From PUPG01 sp964463915 (GTDB lineage: Bacteria; Bacteroidota; Bacteroidia; Bacteroidales; UBA7960), in NCBI GenBank assembly GCA_964463915.1, contig CAYXEH010000001.1, positions 1 through 64,000 of the forward strand: DNA of 64,000 nt. The letters run 5' to 3'. Position 1 is the first letter of the stretch. Each line of letters opens with the position of its first letter. Below, piece by piece: positions 6,843 through 16,113 of the stretch. The notes under the pieces are model-generated. The model had not been told where the DNA came from, did not search any database, and saw nothing but the letters and a program-made list of their open reading frames with translations. The position numbers were made by a program, and so were the translations under genes.

Positions 6843-9817
6843 CAACTGAACAATCAAAATACCAATACGACGAGAAATTCGCCACCGACACCTATGAATT
6901 TAAGGAGATCTCCTACGAGGACCTGATGCAGAAACGGATCATCAATGTGTTGCTCATATGCAGCAACTATGATGCCTTTATGCTGGAGGAAGACGGCCGG
7001 ATTAATGAAAAGATCTTTCTGGAATACACCTCAAAAAACCTTCGTTACCCCCCCCAGTTCACCCAGGCCAGTTCTTCAGAAGAGGCTTTCCGCAAACTGG
7101 AGGAAAAGGACTATGACCTGGTAATCACCATGCTCAACGTGGGCAGGATCGATTGTTTTGAGATGGCCAAGAAAGTGAAGAAACGTCACCCGGGTATCCC
7201 CATCGTGGTGCTGACCCATTTCTCCAGGGAAGTATCCCTGAAACTTCGCAACGAAGACCTGAGTTCGATCGACTATGTATTCAGCTGGCTGGGCAACGCA
7301 GGGCTTCTGCTCGCTATTATTAAGCTACTGGAAGACAGGATGAATGCGGATTTTGACATCGAAAAAGTGGGGGTACAGGGCATTCTGCTGGTGGAAGATT
7401 CGGTCCGGTATTATTCATCTTATCTGCCTACCATTTATAAGGTGATTTTCGACCAGACCAATGAACTGATGACAGAAGGACTCAATGAGCACCGTAAAAC
7501 CCTGAGAATGCGGGCCCGCCCGAAAATCCTGCTGGCCAAGTCCTACGAGGAGGCCTTATCGCTGTACAAGAAATATAAAGACAACCTGTTAGGGATTATC
7601 TCAGATATCAGCTACGCCAAAGGAGGCAAAAGAGACAACCAGGCCGGGGTCAAGCTGGCCACCCATGTCCGGAAAAAAAACAGTCAGATTCCCATCCTGC
7701 TCCAGTCATCTGAAAAGTGGGATGCCAGGATTAACAAAAACATTGATGTCAGTTTTATTAACAAATATTCCAAAACACTGCTCATTGAACTCAAGCATTA
7801 CATTAAGGAAAATTATGGCTTTGGTGATTTTGTTTTTAAAAACAAGGACACAGGCATGGAACTGGGCAGGGCCAATAATCTGCATTCCCTGCAGGTAAAG
7901 ATCACCCATGCAGACCCTAAGGTTCTGGAGTACCATGTTTCCAATAATCATTTCTCCAGGTGGCTTAAAGCCCGGGCTCTGTTTTCGATCGCCAATGTGT
8001 TTGCCAAGAAAAGCCGCGATGATTTCAATAATGTGGAAGAGATCAGAAGCTACCTGATCGACACCATTGCCAATTACCGGCGCACAAAAGGCCGGGGGAT
8101 CATCGCCAGTCATCTTGACGAATACGCTGTGTTCACCCGTTTGGGTGACGGCCAGCTGGGGGGCAAAGCACGTGGGCTGGCTTTCATTGACTCGGTGATC
8201 CACAAACACAAGATCATGAATCAATGGAATGGTGTGAGTATCTCCATCCCCCGCACTGTGGTACTGACCACTGATATCTTTGATGAATTCATGGAGGAAA
8301 ATGACCTCTACGATTTTGCGCTGTCTGACGTAAGCGATGAGGAAGTACTCAATCGTTTTGTCCAAAGTAAGAGTCCGTCCAGGATGCGCTCCTACATAAA
8401 AGAGATCGTCGACTTTTTTAAATCCCCGCTGGCCATCAGGTCATCCAGCTTGCTGGAAGATAGTCATTACCAGCCTTTTGCCGGGGTCTACTCCACATAC
8501 ATGATCTCCAATAATCACAACGACCGGAACGTGCGCATACAGCAACTGGACCAGGCCATCAAAAGTGTCTATGCCTCTGTTTTTTATCAGGAGAGCAAAG
8601 CCTATATCGAAGCCACATCCAATGTCATTGATGAAGAGAAAATGGCAGTGGTGATCCAGGAATTATCCGGACGATCCTATGGCAACATGTTTTATCCCAC
8701 CATTTCAGGCGTAGCCAGGTCGGTAAACTTCTACCCCATTGAGCCGGAGAAATACGAAGACGGCGTGGCCAACATCGCCTTTGGCCTGGGCAAAACCATT
8801 GTGGATGGGGAGGTCTCTTTCCGCTTCTCGCCCAGGCATCCGCACAAAGCTTTACAGCTGGCCAACACCGATATCGCACTGCGTGACAGCCAGCGGGAGT
8901 TTTACAGCCTGAACCTGGATCCGGAGAAATATCACCCGGCAGTGGACGATTCAGTCAGCCTGAATAAACTCAGCATCCGTAAACTGAAAGGCTCTTCTTC
9001 ACTGAAATATGTGGCCTCCACCTTTGATTATGAGGATCAGATCATTCGCGACGGAATCTATGAGGGAGGAACCCTTATCATCACCTTTGCCAATGTGTTG
9101 AAGCACGGGTCTTTCCCCCTGGCCGATATCCTGAATAAATTGCTTCGCATCGGGCAAAGGGAAATGAACAACCAGGTAGAGATTGAATTTGCAGTAAGCC
9201 TGGATGTGCCCAAAGGTGAAAAACAACAATTTCATTTTCTTCAGATTCGCCCGGTGGTTGAAACACAGGAGAAAAATCAGGTCAAACTCAGTGCCCATAA
9301 AAAGAGCAGCACCCTCGTAATCAGTCATAATGCACTTGGCAATGGCATCATTGAAGGGATTCATGACTTCATTTATGTAAAGCCCGAATCATTTGATGCA
9401 GCCCATACTGAAAAGATTGCCGAAACCATCGGAAAGTTAAATAAACAATGTCAGCAGGAGAAGAAACACTATATTCTGGCGGGCCCCGGTCGATGGGGGT
9501 CCAATGACCCCTGGCTCGGCATTCCGGTTAAATGGGCACAAATATCGGCAGCCCGTCTGATCATCGAATCCGGCCTGAGGAATTTCAGGATCGACCCAAG
9601 CCAGGGCACCCATTTCTTCCAGAATCTTACCTCTTTCAGTGTCGGGTATTTCACCATCAACCCTTATATGAATGAAGGACATTATGATGTTGAGTTTCTC
9701 AACAAACAGGAAGCGATTTATGAAGATGAATTTGTCAGACACGTCCGTTTTGACTGCCCCCTCACCGTGAAAATTGACGGCAGCAAAAAGGCAGGAATTG
9801 TACTGAAACCAAGCTAA
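6839..9817 (+). CDS. Receiver-like/PEP-synthase ATP-grasp hybrid protein, second copy
   Basis: A 992-residue paralogue of the preceding gene without its GAF-like N-terminus. The first receiver-like domain (about 33-165) keeps the core strand DYDLVITML and PIVVLTH. The second (about 180-325) has ED at 186-187, D256 and K309 in receiver-like positions. The ATP-grasp region starts near LGGKARGLAF (440-449) and carries RSSSLLEDS (534-542) with FAGV. The C-terminal domain repeats GPGRWGSND and QGTHFFQNL. As in its partner, the phosphohistidine and PEP-binding domains of true PEP synthase are absent. The four-base overlap with the upstream gene implies translational coupling and perhaps a heteromeric complex (inference). 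A glutamate dehydrogenase follows on the same strand after its own predicted promoter. Confidence 0.85.
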   Translation: MTTEQSKYQYDEKFATDTYEFKEISYEDLMQKRIINVLLICSNYDAFMLEEDGRINEKIFLEYTSKNLRYPPQFTQASSSEEAFRKLEEKDYDLVITMLNVGRIDCFEMAKKVKKRHPGIPIVVLTHFSREVSLKLRNEDLSSIDYVFSWLGNAGLLLAIIKLLEDRMNADFDIEKVGVQGILLVEDSVRYYSSYLPTIYKVIFDQTNELMTEGLNEHRKTLRMRARPKILLAKSYEEALSLYKKYKDNLLGIISDISYAKGGKRDNQAGVKLATHVRKKNSQIPILLQSSEKWDARINKNIDVSFINKYSKTLLIELKHYIKENYGFGDFVFKNKDTGMELGRANNLHSLQVKITHADPKVLEYHVSNNHFSRWLKARALFSIANVFAKKSRDDFNNVEEIRSYLIDTIANYRRTKGRGIIASHLDEYAVFTRLGDGQLGGKARGLAFIDSVIHKHKIMNQWNGVSISIPRTVVLTTDIFDEFMEENDLYDFALSDVSDEEVLNRFVQSKSPSRMRSYIKEIVDFFKSPLAIRSSSLLEDSHYQPFAGVYSTYMISNNHNDRNVRIQQLDQAIKSVYASVFYQESKAYIEATSNVIDEEKMAVVIQELSGRSYGNMFYPTISGVARSVNFYPIEPEKYEDGVANIAFGLGKTIVDGEVSFRFSPRHPHKALQLANTDIALRDSQREFYSLNLDPEKYHPAVDDSVSLNKLSIRKLKGSSSLKYVASTFDYEDQIIRDGIYEGGTLIITFANVLKHGSFPLADILNKLLRIGQREMNNQVEIEFAVSLDVPKGEKQQFHFLQIRPVVETQEKNQVKLSAHKKSSTLVISHNALGNGIIEGIHDFIYVKPESFDAAHTEKIAETIGKLNKQCQQEKKHYILAGPGRWGSNDPWLGIPVKWAQISAARLIIESGLRNFRIDPSQGTHFFQNLTSFSVGYFTINPYMNEGHYDVEFLNKQEAIYEDEFVRHVRFDCPLTVKIDGSKKAGIVLKPS

Positions 9818-9835
9818 ATTATTTTGTTCTTTTCG

Positions 9836-9867
9836 TTTGGTTTATATACAAATAAGGTATAAATTCG
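9836..9867 (+). promoter_or_regulatory. Putative promoter of the second glutamate dehydrogenase
   Basis: TTTG (9836-9839), a 20-bp spacer and TAAATTCG (9860-9867) fit TTTG-N19-21-TAnnTTTG with one mismatch. The predicted leader before the ATG at 9929 is about 55 nt and AT-rich. Confidence 0.4.
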
Positions 9868-9928
9868 CTACCGAATTGCTAATTAATTAACAGCAGTTGA
9901 TTTATTCATTTTTTTAAATCACCCTATT

Positions 9929-11266
9929 ATGAATTTAGAAAAAATAATGGCAGATCTGGAGCGTAAGAATCCAGGCGAAAAAGAGTTCTTGCAGGCAGCA
10001 AGGGAAGTTTTGGAAACCATCATCGACGTGGTGGAAGAAAACCCAAAATACCAGGCTGCCAATATTATTGAACGGATCACCGAACCGGATCGCGTGATCT
10101 CCTTTAAAGTGGAATGGGTTGATGACAAGGGTAACGTTCAGGTAAACCGTGGCTTCCGCGTTCAGTTTAACAACGCCATCGGTCCTTACAAAGGAGGTTG
10201 CCGTTTCCACCCAAGTGTTACACTGAGCGGACTGAAATTCCTGGGCTTTGAGCAGATCTTCAAAAACAGTCTTACCACATTGCCTATGGGCGGTGCAAAA
10301 GGCGGAAGTGATTTCAACCCCAAGGGCAAATCACAGGCTGAGATCATGCGATTCTGCCAGGCATTCATGGCCGAACTTTACAAGTATATCGGTCCAGACA
10401 CCGACATTCCTGCCGGTGACATCGGCGTAGGGGGTCGCGAGATCGGCTATATGTATGGTATGTACAAGAAACTGGTAGGCGAACACACCGGCACCTTTAC
10501 CGGTAAGGGACGCAACTGGGGCGGCAGCCTCATTCGCCCCGAAGCCACAGGTTTCGGTGCGGTTTATTTTGCCGAGGAAATGCTGAAGACCAAAGGTGAG
10601 AAGCTTACAGGTAAAACCGTTGCCCTCTCAGGTTTTGGTAACGTTACCTGGGGTGCAGCACTCAAGGCCACCCAGCTTGGAGCAAAAGTTTTAACCATCA
10701 GTGGACCTGACGGATATGTATACGACCCAGATGGCATTTCAGGTGAAAAGATCGATTATTTGCTGGAGCTGCGTGCCTCCAACCAGGACATCGTCAAACC
10801 ATACACCTATGAATTCCCCAACGCCCAGTTCTTTGAAGGCAAGCGTCCCTGGGAACAAAAGGTAGACATTGCCATGCCTTGCGCCATTCAGAACGAACTG
10901 GATGAAGAAGATGCCAAAAACCTGGTAAATAACGGGGTAATTGCCATTTCGGAAGGCGCCAACATGCCCTGTACAGCAGAAGCTGTAGAGATCATCCAGG
11001 AAGCAAAGGTTCTCTATGGTCCCGGTAAGGCAGCCAACGCAGGTGGTGTAGCGACTTCCGGTCTGGAACAAACACAAAACGCCATGAAACTGAACTGGCC
11101 GGCAGAAGAAGTAGAAGAAAAACTGCATGAAATCATGAAGAACATCCATGAAGCATGCAAGAAATATGGTCAGGAAGAAGACGGGTATATCAACTATGTA
11201 AAAGGTGCCAACGTGGCCGGCTTTATTAAGGTTGCCGATGCCATGATCGATCAGGGCGTAATCTGA
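9929..11266 (+). CDS. gdh: Glutamate dehydrogenase, NAD-type signature
   Basis: 445 residues, same family as the enzyme at 1705-3045 but clearly diverged. The catalytic segment PMGGAKGGSDF and the acid in PAGDIGVGGREIG are conserved. The coenzyme region reads SGFGNVTWGAA and ISGPDGYVYDPDGI, with Phe236, Pro260 and Asp261 where NADP enzymes have Ser or small/basic residues. This matches the clostridial NAD-dependent enzyme, so I predict NAD dependence and a catabolic or redox-balancing role. It has its own promoter-like sequence and a strong terminator, so it is probably monocistronic. Confidence 0.95.
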   Translation: MNLEKIMADLERKNPGEKEFLQAAREVLETIIDVVEENPKYQAANIIERITEPDRVISFKVEWVDDKGNVQVNRGFRVQFNNAIGPYKGGCRFHPSVTLSGLKFLGFEQIFKNSLTTLPMGGAKGGSDFNPKGKSQAEIMRFCQAFMAELYKYIGPDTDIPAGDIGVGGREIGYMYGMYKKLVGEHTGTFTGKGRNWGGSLIRPEATGFGAVYFAEEMLKTKGEKLTGKTVALSGFGNVTWGAALKATQLGAKVLTISGPDGYVYDPDGISGEKIDYLLELRASNQDIVKPYTYEFPNAQFFEGKRPWEQKVDIAMPCAIQNELDEEDAKNLVNNGVIAISEGANMPCTAEAVEIIQEAKVLYGPGKAANAGGVATSGLEQTQNAMKLNWPAEEVEEKLHEIMKNIHEACKKYGQEEDGYINYVKGANVAGFIKVADAMIDQGVI

Positions 11267-11314
11267 TCCGGGCTATAATCGCATAAGCGATACCTGAACC
11301 CAAATAAGCAAAAG

Positions 11315-11345
11315 AGCCGGACGGAAATACCGTTCGGCTTTTTTT
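11315..11345 (+). terminator. Rho-independent terminator after the second glutamate dehydrogenase
   Basis: The stem AGCCGGACGG / CCGTTCGGCT (one G-T pair) with loop AAATA is followed by seven T residues, about 50 bp after the stop codon. Confidence 0.85.
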
Positions 11346-11401
11346 ATTCATTCCAACCCAGCGGAAACCTTAACTTCGTGGTGCAGTATTAATACCCGTT
11401 C

Positions 11402-13633
11402 ATGAATCCTGGGAAAGAACTTGCATCAAGGTTTATCAACAGCACAGGCTGTCATGTATTTCTGACAGGGAAAGCTGGAACCGGGAAAACCACCTTCCTG
11501 AGGGAATTAGTTGGTACTACCCACAAAAAAACAATCGTAGCAGCCCCCACGGGCATAGCATCCATCAATGCCGGCGGAGTCACCCTTCATTCCCTGCTTC
11601 AGCTTCCATTCGGGGCCTTCTGCCCAACGGAGGATTTGCCGGGAGGATACCCCATCCAAACGGAAATTTACACCTCAAAAAGCCTCCTGCGAAACAGCAG
11701 GTTTTTTGAGGCCAAACGAAGGCTGCTGCGTGAGATGGAACTGCTGATTATTGATGAGGTCAGTATGCTGCGGGCAGATACCCTTGATGCCATTGATACC
11801 ATCCTGCGTCATGTAAGGCGTATAAGCCATAGACCATTTGGCGGTGTACAGCTTCTTTTTATAGGTGACCTGCTGCAACTGCCCCCAGTAGTAAAAAAAC
11901 AGGAATGGGCATTACTGAAGGCCCATTACCCCAGTCTGCATTTTTTTCATGCCAGGGCCTTGAAGCAGAACCCACCTCTTTACATTGAATTCGAGCACAT
12001 ATACCGTCAGCATGACCCTGTTTTCATCAACCTGCTGGCAAAGCTCAGGGAAAACAAAATGAACAGAAAGGATTTAGCTCTACTGAACCGCCATGTAAAG
12101 CACGGGTTTGATCCGCTGGAAGAATCCGGTCAAATTTTCCTTACCACACACAACCATAAAGCAGACCTTATCAACAGCAGGGCCCTGGAAAAACTTAAGG
12201 GTCAACCGCTGTATTTTGATGCGGCAATTACTGGTGATTTTAGTAAAGCTCTTTATCCGGCAGAGTATTCCCTGCAGCTCAAGATAGGCGCCCAGGTAAT
12301 GTTTATCAAAAATGACCACACCGGCGAACAGCGATATTTCAACGGCAAAATTGGCACCATCGAAGAACTCAGCAAAGAAAGGATCGTGGTAGGTTTCCCG
12401 GATGGTTCTGCTCCTGCTGAGGTAGAACGTTACACCTGGGAAAACAAAAAATTCAACCTTAACAGGGTAAACAACGAAATTGAGGAAAAGGTGACCGGAA
12501 CCTTTTCACACTATCCCATAAAACTGGCCTGGGCAGTTACCGTGCACAAAAGCCAGGGGCTGACATTTGACAAAGCGGTAATTGATGTTTCCGGGGCATT
12601 TGCACCGGGGCAGATCTATGTGGCATTGTCAAGACTCAGGGGCCTTGAAGGACTTGTACTGAGCGAACCGGTCCCGGAACAACAGTTTGCTCAGGATGAC
12701 CATGTCAAATTTTTTTCAGCAGGCAAAAGCCCGGTGAAAGAATTAAAACAAAAGCTTCAATCAGAATCCAGGCACTTCATTGAACAAGAACTTTCAGATA
12801 CTTTCAATTTTGATCAGTTGCAGGAAAACCTCCGGCACCACCTACGGGGATATGACAAAAAAGAAGGTCGTTCAGTAAAGCAGTCAAACAAGTCATGGGC
12901 GGAGAATTTAATCCGCGAATTCCTGCCCGTTAAAACGATTGCTGACCGTTTTTCAAACCAGTTAAAACGCGACTTAAGTAATCATGAACTCGTCTACATA
13001 AGAAGCAGGGTACATAAGGCGAATGACTATTTTTCTCCTTTGCTGAGGAAGGTTTCTGAACAAATTTTCGAGCACATTTCCAGTGTCAGTGAACAAAGCG
13101 GCACAAAAGGGTATGTGCGTGAATTACGTGAGTTGGAATCCGGATTCCATGCGCGGGTTCAAAAGTTACACAAAATGGAATCCCTGATCACGGCCATACT
13201 GGAAAATACAGAACCAACCCGCGACAATACACAGAATCCCGGGCTGATCAGGGATCGGGAAGATATGCTGGAAGAATTCAGCAAAGGCATTCTTGCCAAA
13301 AACAAACAGAAATCCCCCCGGCCGGCTAAAGGAAAACCAGCCAAAACACCATCCGCCGAGGTAAGTCTCCAGCTTTTCCTGGATGGAAAGAGTATGGAGG
13401 AAATTATTGAGATCCGGTCTCTTGCCTACAGCACCATTCAGTCGCATATGGTCAGTTGCGTGCAAAAAGGTCTCATTGATGCAGAACGGTTTGTGGAAAA
13501 AGAAAAAATGACACAAATCATGAAAGCCTCAGAAGCCATAGGAAGCAGGAAAGCCGGCGACATCATGGCCGTACTTGGAGATGAATTCTCATTTGCCGAA
13601 GTGAGGATGGTAATGGCAGGAAAAAACGAATAA
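11402..13633 (+). CDS. PIF1-like helicase with C-terminal HTH domain
   Basis: A 743-residue superfamily 1B DNA helicase of the PIF1/RecD2 kind. Walker A GKAGTGKTT lies at 23-31, the PTGIASINAGGVTLHS motif follows, Walker B DEVS is at 118-121, and the UvrD-like C-terminal motif AVTVHKSQGLTFDKAVID lies before residue 400, followed by YVALSR. The last ~90 residues (LQLFLDGKSMEEIIEIRSLA and after) form a helix-turn-helix domain seen at the end of RecQ-type and related helicases, joined by a charged, basic linker. It probably acts on G-rich or branched DNA during replication (inference from family). It stands alone between two terminator/promoter regions. Confidence 0.88.
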   Translation: MNPGKELASRFINSTGCHVFLTGKAGTGKTTFLRELVGTTHKKTIVAAPTGIASINAGGVTLHSLLQLPFGAFCPTEDLPGGYPIQTEIYTSKSLLRNSRFFEAKRRLLREMELLIIDEVSMLRADTLDAIDTILRHVRRISHRPFGGVQLLFIGDLLQLPPVVKKQEWALLKAHYPSLHFFHARALKQNPPLYIEFEHIYRQHDPVFINLLAKLRENKMNRKDLALLNRHVKHGFDPLEESGQIFLTTHNHKADLINSRALEKLKGQPLYFDAAITGDFSKALYPAEYSLQLKIGAQVMFIKNDHTGEQRYFNGKIGTIEELSKERIVVGFPDGSAPAEVERYTWENKKFNLNRVNNEIEEKVTGTFSHYPIKLAWAVTVHKSQGLTFDKAVIDVSGAFAPGQIYVALSRLRGLEGLVLSEPVPEQQFAQDDHVKFFSAGKSPVKELKQKLQSESRHFIEQELSDTFNFDQLQENLRHHLRGYDKKEGRSVKQSNKSWAENLIREFLPVKTIADRFSNQLKRDLSNHELVYIRSRVHKANDYFSPLLRKVSEQIFEHISSVSEQSGTKGYVRELRELESGFHARVQKLHKMESLITAILENTEPTRDNTQNPGLIRDREDMLEEFSKGILAKNKQKSPRPAKGKPAKTPSAEVSLQLFLDGKSMEEIIEIRSLAYSTIQSHMVSCVQKGLIDAERFVEKEKMTQIMKASEAIGSRKAGDIMAVLGDEFSFAEVRMVMAGKNE

Positions 13634-13701
13634 ACCGAATTTCTATATAAATTTTATTGATATTTACAAGTTTTTCTTCCAAAAAAATATATACTATTTC
13701 T

Positions 13702-13734
13702 TTTGGCTGACCGATGATTTTTTATGTATTATTG
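13702..13734 (+). promoter_or_regulatory. Putative promoter of the NuoEF-type operon
   Basis: TTTG (13702-13705), a 21-bp spacer and TATTATTG (13727-13734) match the Bacteroidota pattern with one -7 mismatch. Transcription starting near 13740 would exclude the ATG at 13724 and favours the start at 13763. Confidence 0.4.
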
Positions 13735-13762
13735 CCTCGAAAAACGACAATTCACGGAATTT

Positions 13763-14287
13763 ATGCGCATTCAACGAATTCAACCCACCACGCCTCAGCA
13801 GGAAACCACCCGGGAATCGGTTGACCTGACTTTGATGGATGAACTACTGGAGAAATACAAAAACCAAAAAGGGAATTTAATTCCCTTACTCCAGGGAACC
13901 CAGGACATATATGGCTATCTCCCGAAAGCAGCATTTGCAAGAATTCACCGGGCAACCGGGCTGGAGCTGAATGAAATGTACGGGGTTGCCACATTCTATG
14001 CCCAGTTCAGGCTGGAACCCGCCGGCAAGTATATTGTGAAAATGTGCCATGGCACCGCATGCCACGTACAAAATGTGACTGCCATCACAGATGAGATACT
14101 GGATACTTTAGGGATTAAGGACGGGGAAACCACCAGCGACGGGATCCTCACTGTAGAGACCGTAGCCTGCCTCGGCTGTTGTTCACTGGCGCCCGTAATG
14201 ATGATTGGAGATGAAACTTACGGAAAACTTACCCCGAAAGAAGCCGTCCGCATCATCAAAGAAATACGCAGAAACGAGAACGGATAA
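13763..14287 (+). CDS. nuoE: NuoE/HydC-like [2Fe-2S] subunit
   Basis: Thioredoxin-fold 2Fe-2S subunit of the NADH-oxidising module shared by complex I and bifurcating hydrogenases. The four cluster cysteines are visible in CHGTACH and in ACLGCC about 35 residues later, and GVATFYAQFRL is a family motif. The chosen ATG (MRIQRIQPTT) gives 174 residues; an earlier ATG at 13724 would add 13 residues but sits in the predicted promoter. First gene of a three-subunit operon, followed after 20 bp by the NuoF-like subunit. It should pass electrons between the flavoprotein and other clusters (family knowledge). Confidence 0.9.
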   Translation: MRIQRIQPTTPQQETTRESVDLTLMDELLEKYKNQKGNLIPLLQGTQDIYGYLPKAAFARIHRATGLELNEMYGVATFYAQFRLEPAGKYIVKMCHGTACHVQNVTAITDEILDTLGIKDGETTSDGILTVETVACLGCCSLAPVMMIGDETYGKLTPKEAVRIIKEIRRNENG

Positions 14288-14307
14288 ACACAAAAACTAT
14301 ATTGACA

Positions 14308-16086
14308 ATGGGAAACACAAAGGTTATTGTGGGATTGGGTAGCTGCGGAATTGCAGCAGGAGCCAACAAGACCTACAATGAGTTTCAGCGCATCATGAAA
14401 GCTGACAAGCTGGATTTCGAATTGAAAAAAACCAGCTGTATCGGCATGTGCTACAGGGAACCTTTGGTAGAGATCATCGACGACAATGGTACCTACCTTT
14501 ATGGGGAAGTAAACCAGGAAAGGGTCGAAGACATCATCGATAAGCACATCAAAAAATTCTCACCCATTCCCGAGTATATTGTACAATCAGACAAGTATCC
14601 TTCAAAAGACCAGGCCTTTTTTGACGGACAGGTGAAGATCAGCCTGCGTAATTGCGGGCACATCGACCCGGAATCCATCGAAGAATACGAGGCGAGAGAC
14701 GGATACGAAGCGATTCGTAAGATCGCCAGGGAAAAGCTCAGTCCTGCATCCGTCATTCAACAGGTACTTGATTCAGGGATCCGCGGGAGGGGTGGCGGAG
14801 GATTTCCCACAGGCTTAAAGTGGAAGTTCGCGCACAACAACAAGTCTGACAAAAAATATGTGATCTGCAATGCCGACGAAGGTGACCCCGGTGCCTTCAT
14901 GGACCGCTCCATCCTGGAGGGTGACCCGCATGGGGTACTCGAGGGCATGATCATATGTGGCTATTCAATCGGGGCAAGTGAAGGATACATTTATTGCCGG
15001 GCAGAGTATCCCCTGGCCATCAAGCGGCTCAACCTCGCCATTAAACAGGCGCATGAGAAGGGTTACCTGGGCAAAGACCTCTTCGGCATCAAAGGCTTTC
15101 ACTTTGACCTGAAGATCAAAGAGGGTGCCGGAGCCTTTGTTTGTGGGGAGGAAACTGCCCTGATCGCCTCCATTGAAGGGGCCCGCGGCATGCCCCGAAG
15201 GCGCCCGCCATTTCCTGCGGAAGCAGGATTATGGAAACATCCCACCAACATTAACAACGTAGAGACATTTATCAATATTCCCTGGATCATTCATCAGGGG
15301 CCCCAGGCCTATGCGCAGTACGGCACCGAGAAAAGCAAAGGCACCAAGGTGTTTGCCCTCACCGGGAAGATCCGTCACGGAGGGCTGGTGGAAGTCCCCA
15401 TGGGAATCACCATCAAGGACATTATTTATAAACTGGGAGGCGGTATCACCGGAGACAAGAAATTCAAAGCAGTACAGCTTGGAGGCCCTTCCGGCGGATG
15501 CATTCCGGAATATCTTTCACATACCCGGGTGGATTATGACTCGGTCAATGCCACCGGTGCCATTATGGGATCAGGCGGAATGGTGGTTATGGATGAAACA
15601 ACCTGCGTCGTGGACATTGCAAAATTCTTCCTTGATTTCACCCAGAAAGAATCCTGCGGGAAATGTACCTTCTGCCGGCTGGGCACCAAAAGAATGCTGG
15701 AGATCCTTACCCGGATCACAGAGGGAGAAGGTCGCGAAGGCGACATTGAAATGCTGGAGCAACTGGCGGAAACAATTAAAGACAGTTCTTTGTGCGGATT
15801 GGGGCAAACCGCGCCCAACCCCGTTCTGACTACCCTTAAGTACTACCGGGATGAGTATGAGGCGCACATCCGCGACAGGAAGTGCCCGGCGCTCAGCTGT
15901 AAGAAATTGCTGACTTACACAGTGATTGAAGAGAATTGTACCGGTTGTACCGTTTGCGCCAAAGGTTGCCCGGTAAATGCCATTGAAGGCGAAAGGAAAC
16001 AAATCCATCATATTGACCAGGATATATGCATCCAATGTGGAGTTTGTTTTACGCGCTGTAAATTCGATGCCATCAAATTGTCTTAA
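14308..16086 (+). CDS. nuoF: NuoF/HydB-like NADH-binding FMN/Fe-S subunit
   Basis: 592-residue flavoprotein. An N-terminal thioredoxin-like 2Fe-2S domain (Cys in GLGSCGIAAG and in TSCIGMC) precedes the NuoF core: FMN/NADH site GRGGGGFPTGLKW, then CNADEGDPGAFMDR and GAFVCGEETALI. The N3-type 4Fe-4S ligands lie in SCGKCTFCRLG and SLCGLGQ. The C-terminus adds a two-cluster ferredoxin (CTGCTVCAKGCPVNAI and CIQCGVCFTRC). This is the HydB layout of flavin-based bifurcating enzymes rather than the plain complex I NuoF. The ATG at 14308 is preferred over a TTG two codons earlier. No [FeFe] hydrogenase catalytic subunit follows; the next gene is a GltD/NuoG fusion. Confidence 0.93.
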   Translation: MGNTKVIVGLGSCGIAAGANKTYNEFQRIMKADKLDFELKKTSCIGMCYREPLVEIIDDNGTYLYGEVNQERVEDIIDKHIKKFSPIPEYIVQSDKYPSKDQAFFDGQVKISLRNCGHIDPESIEEYEARDGYEAIRKIAREKLSPASVIQQVLDSGIRGRGGGGFPTGLKWKFAHNNKSDKKYVICNADEGDPGAFMDRSILEGDPHGVLEGMIICGYSIGASEGYIYCRAEYPLAIKRLNLAIKQAHEKGYLGKDLFGIKGFHFDLKIKEGAGAFVCGEETALIASIEGARGMPRRRPPFPAEAGLWKHPTNINNVETFINIPWIIHQGPQAYAQYGTEKSKGTKVFALTGKIRHGGLVEVPMGITIKDIIYKLGGGITGDKKFKAVQLGGPSGGCIPEYLSHTRVDYDSVNATGAIMGSGGMVVMDETTCVVDIAKFFLDFTQKESCGKCTFCRLGTKRMLEILTRITEGEGREGDIEMLEQLAETIKDSSLCGLGQTAPNPVLTTLKYYRDEYEAHIRDRKCPALSCKKLLTYTVIEENCTGCTVCAKGCPVNAIEGERKQIHHIDQDICIQCGVCFTRCKFDAIKLS

Positions 16087-16113
16087 GCACTAAAATATAC
16101 AACCTGCTGACCT

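Noticed and set aside
3279..9817. Ordinary PEP synthase or pyruvate phosphate dikinase genes
   Set aside because: Only the ATP-grasp half is present; the phosphohistidine and PEP/pyruvate barrel domains are missing in both.
15311..15829. 172-residue open frame on the plus strand
   Set aside because: Out-of-frame shadow inside the NuoF-like gene; its composition is that of a frame-shifted read.
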